Shown piece by piece: positions 1 to 6,341 of a stretch of DNA of 8,225 nucleotides. Under the pieces are notes generated by a model, which worked only from the letters and a program-made list of their open reading frames with translations, had not been told where the DNA came from and did not search any database. The DNA is taken from NCBI GenBank assembly GCA_022565015.1, contig JADFKI010000168.1, forward strand, positions 1 through 8,225, read 5' to 3'. Position numbers and translations under genes: made by a program. Source of the DNA: Chloroflexota bacterium (GTDB lineage: Bacteria; Chloroflexota; Dehalococcoidia; Lucifugimonadales; JADFKI01). Within the stretch, counting starts at the first letter, position 1. Each line of letters starts with the position of its first letter.

Positions 1-13
1 CGCGAGCCGTTGG

Positions 14-172
14 CTAGGCATGGTTCAGGCTCTTGTTGATGCCCGATACCTCACCGACCCAGCGCAATCGCTCGGTGTGGTCGAGGGAGAACAGCTGTTG
101 GGCCGGCCAGTGAAGGTAGTAGGCGAGAAACGCCAACTCCTCATACAGTCGCTCCTGCGGATAGACTGCTAT
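14..172 (-). CDS. DUF6760-like small eCIS protein, no standard start codon
   Basis: Reading the minus strand from about 172 to the TAG at 16-14 gives a 52-residue segment containing VYPQERLYEELAFLAYYLHW, followed by a helix with HTERLRWVGEVSGINKSLN. This pattern (YP.ERLYEE.AF.AYY.HWP, then W..E....N) matches the small DUF6760-type proteins that follow the gp41-like gene in eCIS loci. The role is not established; the position suggests tail assembly. The frame stays open upstream to a TAA near 331 but has no ATG, GTG or TTG; only CTG codons (about 225-236) and an ATA overlapping the upstream stop codon are available. The coordinate 172 is therefore a placeholder at that ATA. It may be translated by -1 frameshifting from the 125 aa gene (see findings), from a non-standard start, or the sequence may carry a one-base error. 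An ATG at 22-20 overlapping its end could begin the next gene (MPSQRLA, cut by the window edge). Confidence 0.7.
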   Translation of the reverse strand: MAVYPQERLYEELAFLAYYLHWPAQQLFSLDHTERLRWVGEVSGINKSLNHA

Positions 173-546
173 GCCCCCACTGGCGCCATTAGTTCCCCCG
201 GCTCCACCTCGAACTCGGTGCTGCAGCTCGGGCAGGCTACCCGCCCGAGCGACGCGTCTTCGTTGACGCTGCGATACAGCTCCTGGAGGTAGGCAAGGTC
301 GGCCGTGAACATGCGCTCGATCACGCCGGTGTTAACGTCCGAGAGCGTTCCCAGGCCCGTGATTACCCGTGACAGGATCATTATGCTCAGGTACGCCTCG
401 TTGCCCTTCACCCGCGGGTCGCGCAGCGGGATGATCTCGTCCATCGCGGTTGCCAGACGCATGGTGCCCTCGCGGTGCACCGAGCCTTCCTGGTCTACGT
501 ATCCCTTGGGCAGGTGGAACTCGAACTCCGTTTGCAGCATTGTCAT
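169..546 (-). CDS. Mu gp41-like phage tail assembly protein of the eCIS
   Basis: A 125 aa cytoplasmic protein with no signal peptide or membrane segment. The N-terminus (TEFEFHLPKGYVDQEGSVHREGTMRLATAMDEI, residues 6-38) followed by a helical core (GNEAYLSIMILSRVITGLG, VIERMFTADLAYLQELY) is the pattern of the small 'phage tail assembly protein' found directly after the tube gene in eCIS loci and related to Mu gp41. The C-terminus has a single CPSC (C105, C108) in a zinc-ribbon-like knuckle; a second cysteine pair is absent, so any metal site would be incomplete or need a partner. The start is well supported by GAGGAGGT six bases before the ATG. It lies 29 bases downstream of the tube gene in the same operon. 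The likely role is as chaperone or adaptor during tube or tape-measure assembly (inference from position). The last codons include a G5 run just before TAG, with an open -1 frame beyond it. Confidence 0.85.
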   Translation of the reverse strand: MTMLQTEFEFHLPKGYVDQEGSVHREGTMRLATAMDEIIPLRDPRVKGNEAYLSIMILSRVITGLGTLSDVNTGVIERMFTADLAYLQELYRSVNEDASLGRVACPSCSTEFEVEPGELMAPVGA

Positions 547-575
547 TACGCTACCTCCTCTAAAGCCGCCGTTCG

Positions 576-1031
576 TTATTTGACTCTTTCGATGAACTCG
601 TGGACGATGGTCAGGGTCTCGATGACGACGTCCTCGGTTTCGGCTCCCAGGTCACCGGACGATAGGTTTGAGGGCCAGCCATTTTCGAAGTTGAAGCGGA
701 CGACCTCCGTTTTTTCCTGGTCGTACATGATTATGGAGCCGTTCGTCCTAGCACCAACCACGTCGCCGTCTGTCACCTGCTTGCGCCAACCCCAGAGGTC
801 CATATTGGACGTGACTCCACGGCCCAGCTCTATGTCGCCCCACGTCAACCTTCCGGGAATCTTCCGAATAACCTCATGGCCATCAACCATGATCTTGTGC
901 TCCGTCACTGTGGTTTCGGAACCCAGACCGGATACTGTGGTGAAATGGCCCACGATATTGCCGCTGATTTCCAGTGCGAAATTAAAACCTACTAGAGGAT
1001 CGCCATCTGTTGCCAGTTTGCCGGTAGGCAT
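576..1031 (-). CDS. CIS inner tube protein (T4 gp19-like)
   Basis: A 151 aa protein of the phage tail tube family (gp19-like; Pvc1/Cis1 in eCIS). Family marks visible are the N-terminal DPLVGFNFALEISG (11-24), the loop TVSGLGSETTVTEH (32-45), the basic turn RKIPGRLTWGDIELGRGV (56-73), a central DLWGWRKQV (78-86), and a C-terminal strand-helix ETEDVVIETLTIVHEFIER typical of the hexamer-forming tube fold. Its length is normal for the family. It polymerises into the rigid tube that the sheath drives through the target membrane. AAAGGAG lies about ten bases before the ATG. The gene sits 37 bases after the sheath gene, so the order sheath then tube is conserved. Many eCIS loci encode a second tube paralogue; only this one is in the window. 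Confidence 0.95.
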   Translation of the reverse strand: MPTGKLATDGDPLVGFNFALEISGNIVGHFTTVSGLGSETTVTEHKIMVDGHEVIRKIPGRLTWGDIELGRGVTSNMDLWGWRKQVTDGDVVGARTNGSIIMYDQEKTEVVRFNFENGWPSNLSSGDLGAETEDVVIETLTIVHEFIERVK

Positions 1032-1068
1032 CGTTCAATAGCTCCTTTCATTAAATGTCTCGAATTCG

Positions 1069-2634
1069 TTAGCCTTCCAGCTCTGGAGACCACTGGGATA
1101 TGCGGAAGATAACGAACTCGGCCGGCTTCACCGGGGCTATGCCGATTTCCGTCACCACCTGGCCCAGGTCTCTCAGCTCCGGAGGGTTCGTCTCCGCGTC
1201 GCACTTTACGTAGAAGGCATCGGCGGGCGTGGCCCCAAATAGCGCACCTGACCGCCACACCACCCGGAGGTACGCGCTAACGTCGCGGTTTATCTTGCCC
1301 CATAAGGACATGTCGTTTGGCTCGAAGACCACCCATTGAGTCCCGCCCTCGATGGACTTCTCCACCATGTTGAAGAGGCGTCGAACGTTGATGTATCGCC
1401 AGGACGGGTCGCTGGAAAGCGTTCGGGCGCCCCACACGCGAATGCCCCTGCCGGGGAATGCTCGTATGCAGTTGATGCCCGCCGGGTTCAGGCCGTCCTG
1501 CTCGCCCTTGGTTATCTGCATTTCGACGTCGATCGCGCCGCCCACGACCTCGTTGGCCGGCGCCTTGTGCACGCCGCGAGTGTCGTCGGTCCGCGCCCAG
1601 ATGCCGGCCATGTGCCCCGAAGGCGGCACGAGTATGGGCCTGCCGGTTACCGGATCGAATATCTTGATCCACGGGTAGTAGAGCGCCGCATACGAGGAGT
1701 CGTAGTTGGCGACGTTGACTCGCCAGTTTTCGATCTCCTGCGGGTTCATGCCGGGAGGCGCGTCGAGAATTGCGACTCGGTCTCCCATGCGCTCGCAGTG
1801 GCTTATCATCGCGGTCTGAACGGCCTGGACGCCTTCCAGGTCGATCATGCCGGACTGCAAGGCGGCCATCAGGTCCGGTGCGACCAACATCGTCACGTCG
1901 TCGGCCGCCTCAAGCCCGCCCATGCCCGTGCGGCTGGCGGCGTTGCCTTCGAAGTCGCTGGGCGCGACCTCCAGCGCTGCCGTCGGCGCTGCGGACGAGA
2001 GCTCGTAGGTGCCGGCCTGGGGCCTGCGCTCGGCTACGGTGCCGCCCGCGCCCACGTCCGTAACCCTGACCAGGTTGGACCCCGACGAGGTGTCGTTTAT
2101 GACGGTCTCTACGTTTCGAGCCCCGCGGCCACGCCTGAGGGTCAGGTTGTCGAAGACCTCCTCTGTCGAGCCCATGCGGACGGTGACCTTGAACGTGTCG
2201 TCCGGTGCGTCCCCCTCTTCCGGAGGCGTCGCGTCGGATACCTCTACGGAGATGCCTGACGCCTCATCCCCCGCGGCCACCGACGCGAACCTCAGCGTGT
2301 CGGCCGGTGAGTCGGCCCGGCTCGGCAGGGCCGCCGTTGCCTGTCCAGGGGACTCGCCCGCGTCATCTTCGGCTCCAAGCCTAACGATGTACGCCCGGCC
2401 GCCGCCGTTGTTGAAGTAGCCGTACACCGAGTGGGCGAGGAAGAAGCCCTCCATAAAATCGCCGAAGCCGTCAACGAACTGGGTCCAGTTGGTGACCAGG
2501 GTCGGTGTGTTGACCGGGCCCTTTTCCGCGAAGCCCACAAATGCGGCCACGGCGGTAGGCACGCCTTCGATTGGCTTGCTGCCGCCATCGACCTCCTCTA
2601 CGTAAACTCCTGGTGATAGATATGTAGGTGCCAT
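1069..2634 (-). CDS. Contractile tail sheath protein
   Basis: A 521 aa phage tail sheath protein (Phage_sheath_1 plus C-terminal sheath domain; Pvc2/Cis2 type). The N-terminus YLSPGVYVEEVDGG (5-18) and VPTAVAAFVGFAEKGP (25-40) are classic sheath motifs. The C-terminal signature runs from GINCIRAFPGRGIRVWGART (386-405) through PSWRYINVRRLFNMVEKSI (410-428) and FEPND (437-441) to a final domain with PVKPAEFVIFRISQW (501-515). These termini form the interlaced strands linking subunits. Residues about 88-240 are an Asp/Glu/Ala/Ser-rich, weakly conserved insertion, probably the outer surface domain. AAGGAG precedes the ATG by six bases. The gene follows the DUF4255 gene after 72 bases. The sheath contracts on firing and pushes the tube forward. 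There are no frameshifts and the full length is present. Confidence 0.97.
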   Translation of the reverse strand: MAPTYLSPGVYVEEVDGGSKPIEGVPTAVAAFVGFAEKGPVNTPTLVTNWTQFVDGFGDFMEGFFLAHSVYGYFNNGGGRAYIVRLGAEDDAGESPGQATAALPSRADSPADTLRFASVAAGDEASGISVEVSDATPPEEGDAPDDTFKVTVRMGSTEEVFDNLTLRRGRGARNVETVINDTSSGSNLVRVTDVGAGGTVAERRPQAGTYELSSAAPTAALEVAPSDFEGNAASRTGMGGLEAADDVTMLVAPDLMAALQSGMIDLEGVQAVQTAMISHCERMGDRVAILDAPPGMNPQEIENWRVNVANYDSSYAALYYPWIKIFDPVTGRPILVPPSGHMAGIWARTDDTRGVHKAPANEVVGGAIDVEMQITKGEQDGLNPAGINCIRAFPGRGIRVWGARTLSSDPSWRYINVRRLFNMVEKSIEGGTQWVVFEPNDMSLWGKINRDVSAYLRVVWRSGALFGATPADAFYVKCDAETNPPELRDLGQVVTEIGIAPVKPAEFVIFRISQWSPELEG

Positions 2635-2706
2635 TTCCTACTCCTTAAAATTGAATTACTAACCTACTTTGTTGCTCGTTCCGCCTACATGACATACCTC
2701 CAGATA

Positions 2707-3537
2707 TCAAAGGCCGACATCGTATTGATTGCTGGGTACTTCGATGCGCTCGCGACGTTCTTCCATGCCGGGAGCTGTGACGATAAGCGTGTATTCGCCA
2801 GGCGGCACGCCGTGGAAGGTGTAACGGCCTTCGTCGTCGGTGACCGTGTCCAGGGCCCTCTCCAAAAGGGTGACCGCAACGCCCTCTATTCCCGCCTCCG
2901 CGTTGTCCCGCTCGTGAATCCGACCGCCGAACTGGAGCGGAAGGTCGAACAGCTCCGCCTTGCCGGTGGTCTCGTCTATCTGGCCAAGCTTGAATATCGA
3001 AGTCAGGGCCAGTCCCACCGTGATCTCCTGGCTCACGTCGACGCTGACGGTAAGCCGATAGTCCAGAGAGGGCCGGATGTCACTGTCCAGAGAGCCCCAG
3101 TAGTCCGCGGGACTCTGAAAGATCTTGCTGGGGTGACCTATCGCCGTTCGTATCTCCTGTCCGGCTACCTCGCCCCTCAAAAGGTCCTCTGGGATGATGG
3201 GGTGCTGAAGCAGGGTGACCAGAACCCTGCCCAACAGCCTGTGTTCGTCTTCGACGGCATTTGCGAAGGCCGTTATGCTGTAGGCGACGTCAATCCTCAC
3301 GTCCGGCCTCGACTTGACGGCGGTGTTGTTGTCGCCCCGGCGGACCTGCCATGCGGACGGGTTCCGCAGCTCGAAGTTCTGGCGCAGGTCGTACAGATAG
3401 ACGTTTACGGTGGGCCTCGCCATTCCCGCCGCCCAGTCCCGCGTGGGCATATCGAAGGCGATGTCCACCTCACCGGCGTTCAGGTTTCCCCTCTGGACAA
3501 GCAGGTCCCTTATGGATTCATCAAGGTCGGCAAACAT
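2707..3537 (-). CDS. DUF4255 (Pvc16/Cis16-like) tail terminator with fused carboxypeptidase-regulatory-like domain
   Basis: A 276 aa protein. Residues about 1-190 match DUF4255 (Pvc16 N-terminal family): FADLDESIRDLL at the start, RPTVNVYLYDLRQN (41-54), RPDVRIDVAYSITAFA (78-92), EDEHRLLGRVLVTLLQHP (96-113) and a late region with DYWGSLDSDIRPSLDYRLTVSVD (145-168). In AFP/PVC-type particles the relative caps or terminates the tube and sheath at the end away from the baseplate. Residues about 200-270 form a separate beta-sandwich resembling carboxypeptidase regulatory-like domains (GRIHERDNAEAGIEGVAVTL, DTVTDDEGRYTFHGVPPGEYTLIV), usually an adhesion or binding module. GGAAAG lies about seven bases before the ATG, 12 bases after the AAA gene stop, which indicates translational coupling. 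Length and both domains appear intact. Confidence 0.92.
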   Translation of the reverse strand: MFADLDESIRDLLVQRGNLNAGEVDIAFDMPTRDWAAGMARPTVNVYLYDLRQNFELRNPSAWQVRRGDNNTAVKSRPDVRIDVAYSITAFANAVEDEHRLLGRVLVTLLQHPIIPEDLLRGEVAGQEIRTAIGHPSKIFQSPADYWGSLDSDIRPSLDYRLTVSVDVSQEITVGLALTSIFKLGQIDETTGKAELFDLPLQFGGRIHERDNAEAGIEGVAVTLLERALDTVTDDEGRYTFHGVPPGEYTLIVTAPGMEERRERIEVPSNQYDVGL

Positions 3538-3549
3538 TTGGCGTCTTTC

Positions 3550-5793
3550 CTATACCCTTGCTTCCGATTTCACCAGGTCGAAATACTCTCCGAAATCGCT
3601 TTCGACCAGCAGCTTGCCCATCTTCTGGTACTCACGCCTCGTGGCGGCGATGACGTGGGCCATTTTTATCGAGTCGTTGGCCTGCGCTGCGAGGAAGGCG
3701 GAGGATACGGCGATGTTCTTGATATTGCCGCCGGCGATCTTGAATTGCCTCGCCATGAAACCCAGATCGACGCTGGCGTCCTGCGGCGCCTCATCCGGGA
3801 ATACCATTCGCCATATCTGCAGCCGGTACACTTCCTCGGGCATCGGGTAATCGATGACGAAATGCGTCCTGCGAACGAAGGCGTCGTCCATGTTCTTGCG
3901 GAAGTTTGTCGCCAGTATCACGATCCCCTGGTACTCTTCCATCTTCTGGAGCAGGTAGCTGACCTCGATATTCGCGTAGCGGTCGTGGGAGTCCTTCACC
4001 TCGGACCTCTTTCCGAAGAGGGCGTCGGCCTCGTCAAAGAACAGAATGGAGTTGCTGTCGTTCGCTTCTCTGAAGATGCGGTCCAGATTCTTTTCCGTCT
4101 CTCCGATGTACTTGCTCACGATTCCCGACAGGTCGATCTTGTATAGGTCGAGACCCAGCTCGCCCGCCATGATGTCCGCGGACATCGTCTTGCCGGTGCC
4201 CGAAGACCCAGAGAACAGGATGTTTAGCCCCTTGCCCAGGTTCGTCTTCTTCTGGAATCCCCACTCGTCATACACGAGGGACATGTTGGAAAAGTAGCTG
4301 CAGATTTCGCGAAGCTGCTTCTTCTGGTCGAGGGGGAGAACGATATCGTCCCACAGGTAATGAGGCGAGATCTTCTGGGCCAGCTCGGCGAGCTTCTGGT
4401 TGGAGTGCATCCGTGATGCGGCGTTCAGGTCCTCTATTGTGAGCCGTCTCTCCGAGCTGGGGAGCAGGCTAAGGTTGTCCTTGACAGTGCTGGCTATCTT
4501 GAAGATCTGTCCGCCGTTGAGTCGGAAGCGACCTGCCAACAGCCCGACCTCCTCGTCCGAGAGGCTCCCTCGTTCGCCGTCCAGATGCAGCTCCCAGATG
4601 AGCCGTCGCTCGGCATAGTCGGGCGTTGGGACATCCAGGGTCAAGAGGGCCCGTCCTGGGACCTCACCCTCGGACCTCCAGGCCTGCTCCCCCAAAAGGA
4701 GCGCGAAGCCCCGGAATCTCGAGAGGCCGGATGAGATGGCTGCAACCGCGGCCCGGCTCGCATTGTCCTCTTTGAGCAGCAGGTGAATGCCGTCAAGGCA
4801 GATCGCCGCGTCCTGGAGGACCGCTTCCCTGAATGCCGTTACGAGCAGCTCCGAAGCGGGGCCGTCCGACGCGAGCAGGTCCGCCAGGTCGATAAGCAGA
4901 AGGTCCTGGCCAATGTCCGAGCATATTGCCTTGGCGATCTGTTTCTTGCCGCTACCCTTCTCGCCCACGAGCTGCAGCGTCAAGGCGGAGGCCCTAACGG
5001 CTCCCGCATTTATGCCCTTGACGATCTCCGTTAGTCGGTCCTGAAACTCGGGCGCAAGAATGACGTCACATCGGGAAGAGGTCTTCGTCGGCTCTAGACG
5101 CCCGTGTGCTCTCACGCGAGCGTCCAGGGCGTCGGAGCCAAGCAGATAGTCTATCGCCCGGACGTCGGCGATGATCGGACTGCTCAGGTTAGGGCCGCCC
5201 TGCTTATAATGGTCCTCCCCCACGCGGACGAGGTGGTTTTCCAGCAGATTAGAATAGTTCAGGAACAGGTCTCTTTGGGTCAGGCGCTCCGCGAGGCCCT
5301 CGCAAAAAAGCGTCAGCGCCAGGTCCAGGGTAGGGTGGCGCTTGTTGATGTCGTCTTGAAGATAGGCGTAGACGGTCTCGAAGCTCAGGTCAATCTCGGG
5401 CGCCACGCACAGCACGAGCACGGCGGTCTCGAATTCGCTAAGACGAAACCTCTCCTGAAGGCCTCCAAGACGCAGGGCGACTCCCTCCCGTAGGCTTATG
5501 TCGGCGCGGTCGCCCAGCAACTCGAGGCGCCGGCCAAGGACGGCATCCAACTGCTGGATTGCGTCGGACCGAGGGAGGTCTTCGGGCGCGATCATCCGCG
5601 AGAGCAATGCATCGATCTGCTCCTCGGAGACAAAAAGACCCTTGAAGCCCTCATCCGTCCCATCTCGAAGCCTTCTCCGATTGACCTCTATGGCCAGCCG
5701 AAGACTTAACACCTCTACGTGGGCCAGGATATGGTCAAGGTTCGTCGCGTAAGGCGACACGGTGTTGCTAGACAACGAATTCCTACCGTTCAT
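3550..5793 (-). CDS. Two-module AAA+ ATPase of the eCIS (Cis15-type)
   Basis: With the chosen ATG at 5793-5791 the protein is 747 aa. Residues 1 to about 235 are a helical/winged-helix-like N-terminal region. The first AAA module has a Walker A-like GEKGSGKK (about 277-284) with Lys where Ser/Thr is expected, and a Walker B-like ICLDG lacking the catalytic Glu (about 331-335), so it is probably impaired in hydrolysis. The second module is complete: GSSGTGKT (529-536), ILFFDEAD (583-590), sensor-1 ATN (628-630) and paired arginines RR (641-642) followed by THFVIDYP. This ATPase is a hallmark of eCIS loci; it is thought to help assembly or remodelling, and the exact substrate is unknown. A GTG at 5844 would add 17 residues and overlap the upstream gene by 43 bases with no spaced ribosome site. 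The ATG at 5793 lies eight bases after that gene's stop, so I prefer it. Confidence 0.93.
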   Translation of the reverse strand: MNGRNSLSSNTVSPYATNLDHILAHVEVLSLRLAIEVNRRRLRDGTDEGFKGLFVSEEQIDALLSRMIAPEDLPRSDAIQQLDAVLGRRLELLGDRADISLREGVALRLGGLQERFRLSEFETAVLVLCVAPEIDLSFETVYAYLQDDINKRHPTLDLALTLFCEGLAERLTQRDLFLNYSNLLENHLVRVGEDHYKQGGPNLSSPIIADVRAIDYLLGSDALDARVRAHGRLEPTKTSSRCDVILAPEFQDRLTEIVKGINAGAVRASALTLQLVGEKGSGKKQIAKAICSDIGQDLLLIDLADLLASDGPASELLVTAFREAVLQDAAICLDGIHLLLKEDNASRAAVAAISSGLSRFRGFALLLGEQAWRSEGEVPGRALLTLDVPTPDYAERRLIWELHLDGERGSLSDEEVGLLAGRFRLNGGQIFKIASTVKDNLSLLPSSERRLTIEDLNAASRMHSNQKLAELAQKISPHYLWDDIVLPLDQKKQLREICSYFSNMSLVYDEWGFQKKTNLGKGLNILFSGSSGTGKTMSADIMAGELGLDLYKIDLSGIVSKYIGETEKNLDRIFREANDSNSILFFDEADALFGKRSEVKDSHDRYANIEVSYLLQKMEEYQGIVILATNFRKNMDDAFVRRTHFVIDYPMPEEVYRLQIWRMVFPDEAPQDASVDLGFMARQFKIAGGNIKNIAVSSAFLAAQANDSIKMAHVIAATRREYQKMGKLLVESDFGEYFDLVKSEARV

Positions 5794-5801
5794 CACTGAT
5801 C

Positions 5802-6053
5802 TCAGATTCTTCTCTGGCGCATCCAGCCCTTGATGCCCTGCCACCTCTCGCCAAAATGGACGCCCATTCTTTCCAGGTAGAGCGAGATGAAAGAGGTGAT
5901 GCCGTTCATGTCGTCTATATACTTGCGCTGACGGCTGGGCACGTGGGTGATGTGTCCGCGCCAGGTCGGATCTTCCTTTTCGTCGCCCTCCGCATCATCT
6001 TCGAGCCATATCTTGACCACGAAGGAGTGGGTGTTCGACTCGAAAGGGTCCAT
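5802..6053 (-). CDS. Small conserved eCIS-associated protein of unknown function
   Basis: An 83 aa soluble protein beginning MDPFESNTHSFVVKIWLEDD, then an acidic stretch (AEGDEKEDPT), WRGHITHVPSRQRKYIDDMN and a helix ITSFISLYLERMGV, with a basic C-terminus (WMRQRR). The pattern HSF-V-KIWLE...WRGHITHVPS...Y..D......FI..YLE.MG resembles short uncharacterised proteins I associate with CIS loci next to the AAA ATPase. I know no function. The start at 6053 is chosen because GAGG (6062-6059) lies five bases before that ATG. An in-frame ATG at 6077 would give 91 aa, but its nearest GGAG is about 13 bases away. It is the first gene of the CIS operon, eight bases before the ATPase gene. Confidence 0.8.
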   Translation of the reverse strand: MDPFESNTHSFVVKIWLEDDAEGDEKEDPTWRGHITHVPSRQRKYIDDMNGITSFISLYLERMGVHFGERWQGIKGWMRQRRI

Positions 6054-6058
6054 TTCAA

Positions 6059-6062
6059 CCTC
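6059..6062 (-). promoter_or_regulatory. Ribosome binding site that favours the internal start at 6053
   Basis: GAGG followed by a five-base spacer and ATG at 6053-6051. It sits inside the longer frame that begins at 6077 and is better placed than anything before 6077, so it decides the preferred start of the small first gene of the operon. Confidence 0.5.
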
Positions 6063-6191
6063 GCTCTGATTGCTCATCAGGTACTGCGTACTCCGTCGGT
6101 AGCTGCGGACATATGACGCACCCTAACATCGAGGGGTCAGGCGACCGTCTGCCGAGCATCTTTGCGTTCGTCTTATTGAGCGACTACAGGG

Positions 6192-6209
6192 GGCGTATTT
6201 GGCGTCTTT
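6192..6209. repeat. Tandem 9-bp direct repeat upstream of the CIS operon
   Basis: On the plus strand GGCGTATTT is followed at once by GGCGTCTTT (8 of 9 identical), about 115-140 bases before the start of the first operon gene. OmpR-type winged-helix DNA-binding domains such as the one in the neighbouring BTAD protein usually bind direct repeats, so this is a candidate operator. The repeat is seen directly; the binding role is inference. Confidence 0.4.
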
Positions 6210-6274
6210 TTGGATAGCTGCGGGGATTCTCACCCGGCCGCGAGTAGGGACGAGGAACGGGGGCGTGCGGTCGT

Positions 6275-6304
6275 AAAAAAAAGCCCGCCGGATTTCCGAC
6301 GGGC
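6275..6304 (-). terminator. Rho-independent terminator after the BTAD regulator gene
   Basis: On the minus strand a 9-bp stem GCCCGTCGG / CCGGCGGGC (one G-T pair) with loop AAAT is followed directly by eight T. It lies 37 bases beyond the regulator's stop codon and is oriented to end its transcript. It separates the regulator unit from the CIS operon, which must therefore have its own promoter between here and 6053 or rely on read-through. Confidence 0.93.
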
Positions 6305-6341
6305 CAAAAAGGATTCCTTGGCGTTAAGCCGTCATGCGGGG

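Noticed and set aside
1..22. Start of a further CIS gene (ATG at 22-20, reading MPSQRLA) overlapping the DUF6760-like stop
   Set aside because: Only seven codons are in the window and the upstream ribosome site is weak, so it cannot be supported as a feature.
1336..2259. A 307-codon open frame on the plus strand antisense to the sheath gene
   Set aside because: Arg/His/Val/Gly-rich translation without any recognisable motif; it lies entirely within the sheath gene, whose reading is unambiguous.
2689..4146. A 485-codon open frame on the plus strand antisense to the DUF4255 and AAA genes
   Set aside because: It spans the junction of two well-supported minus-strand genes, has no domain pattern and no sensible ribosome site; in GC-rich coding DNA the opposite strand often stays open.
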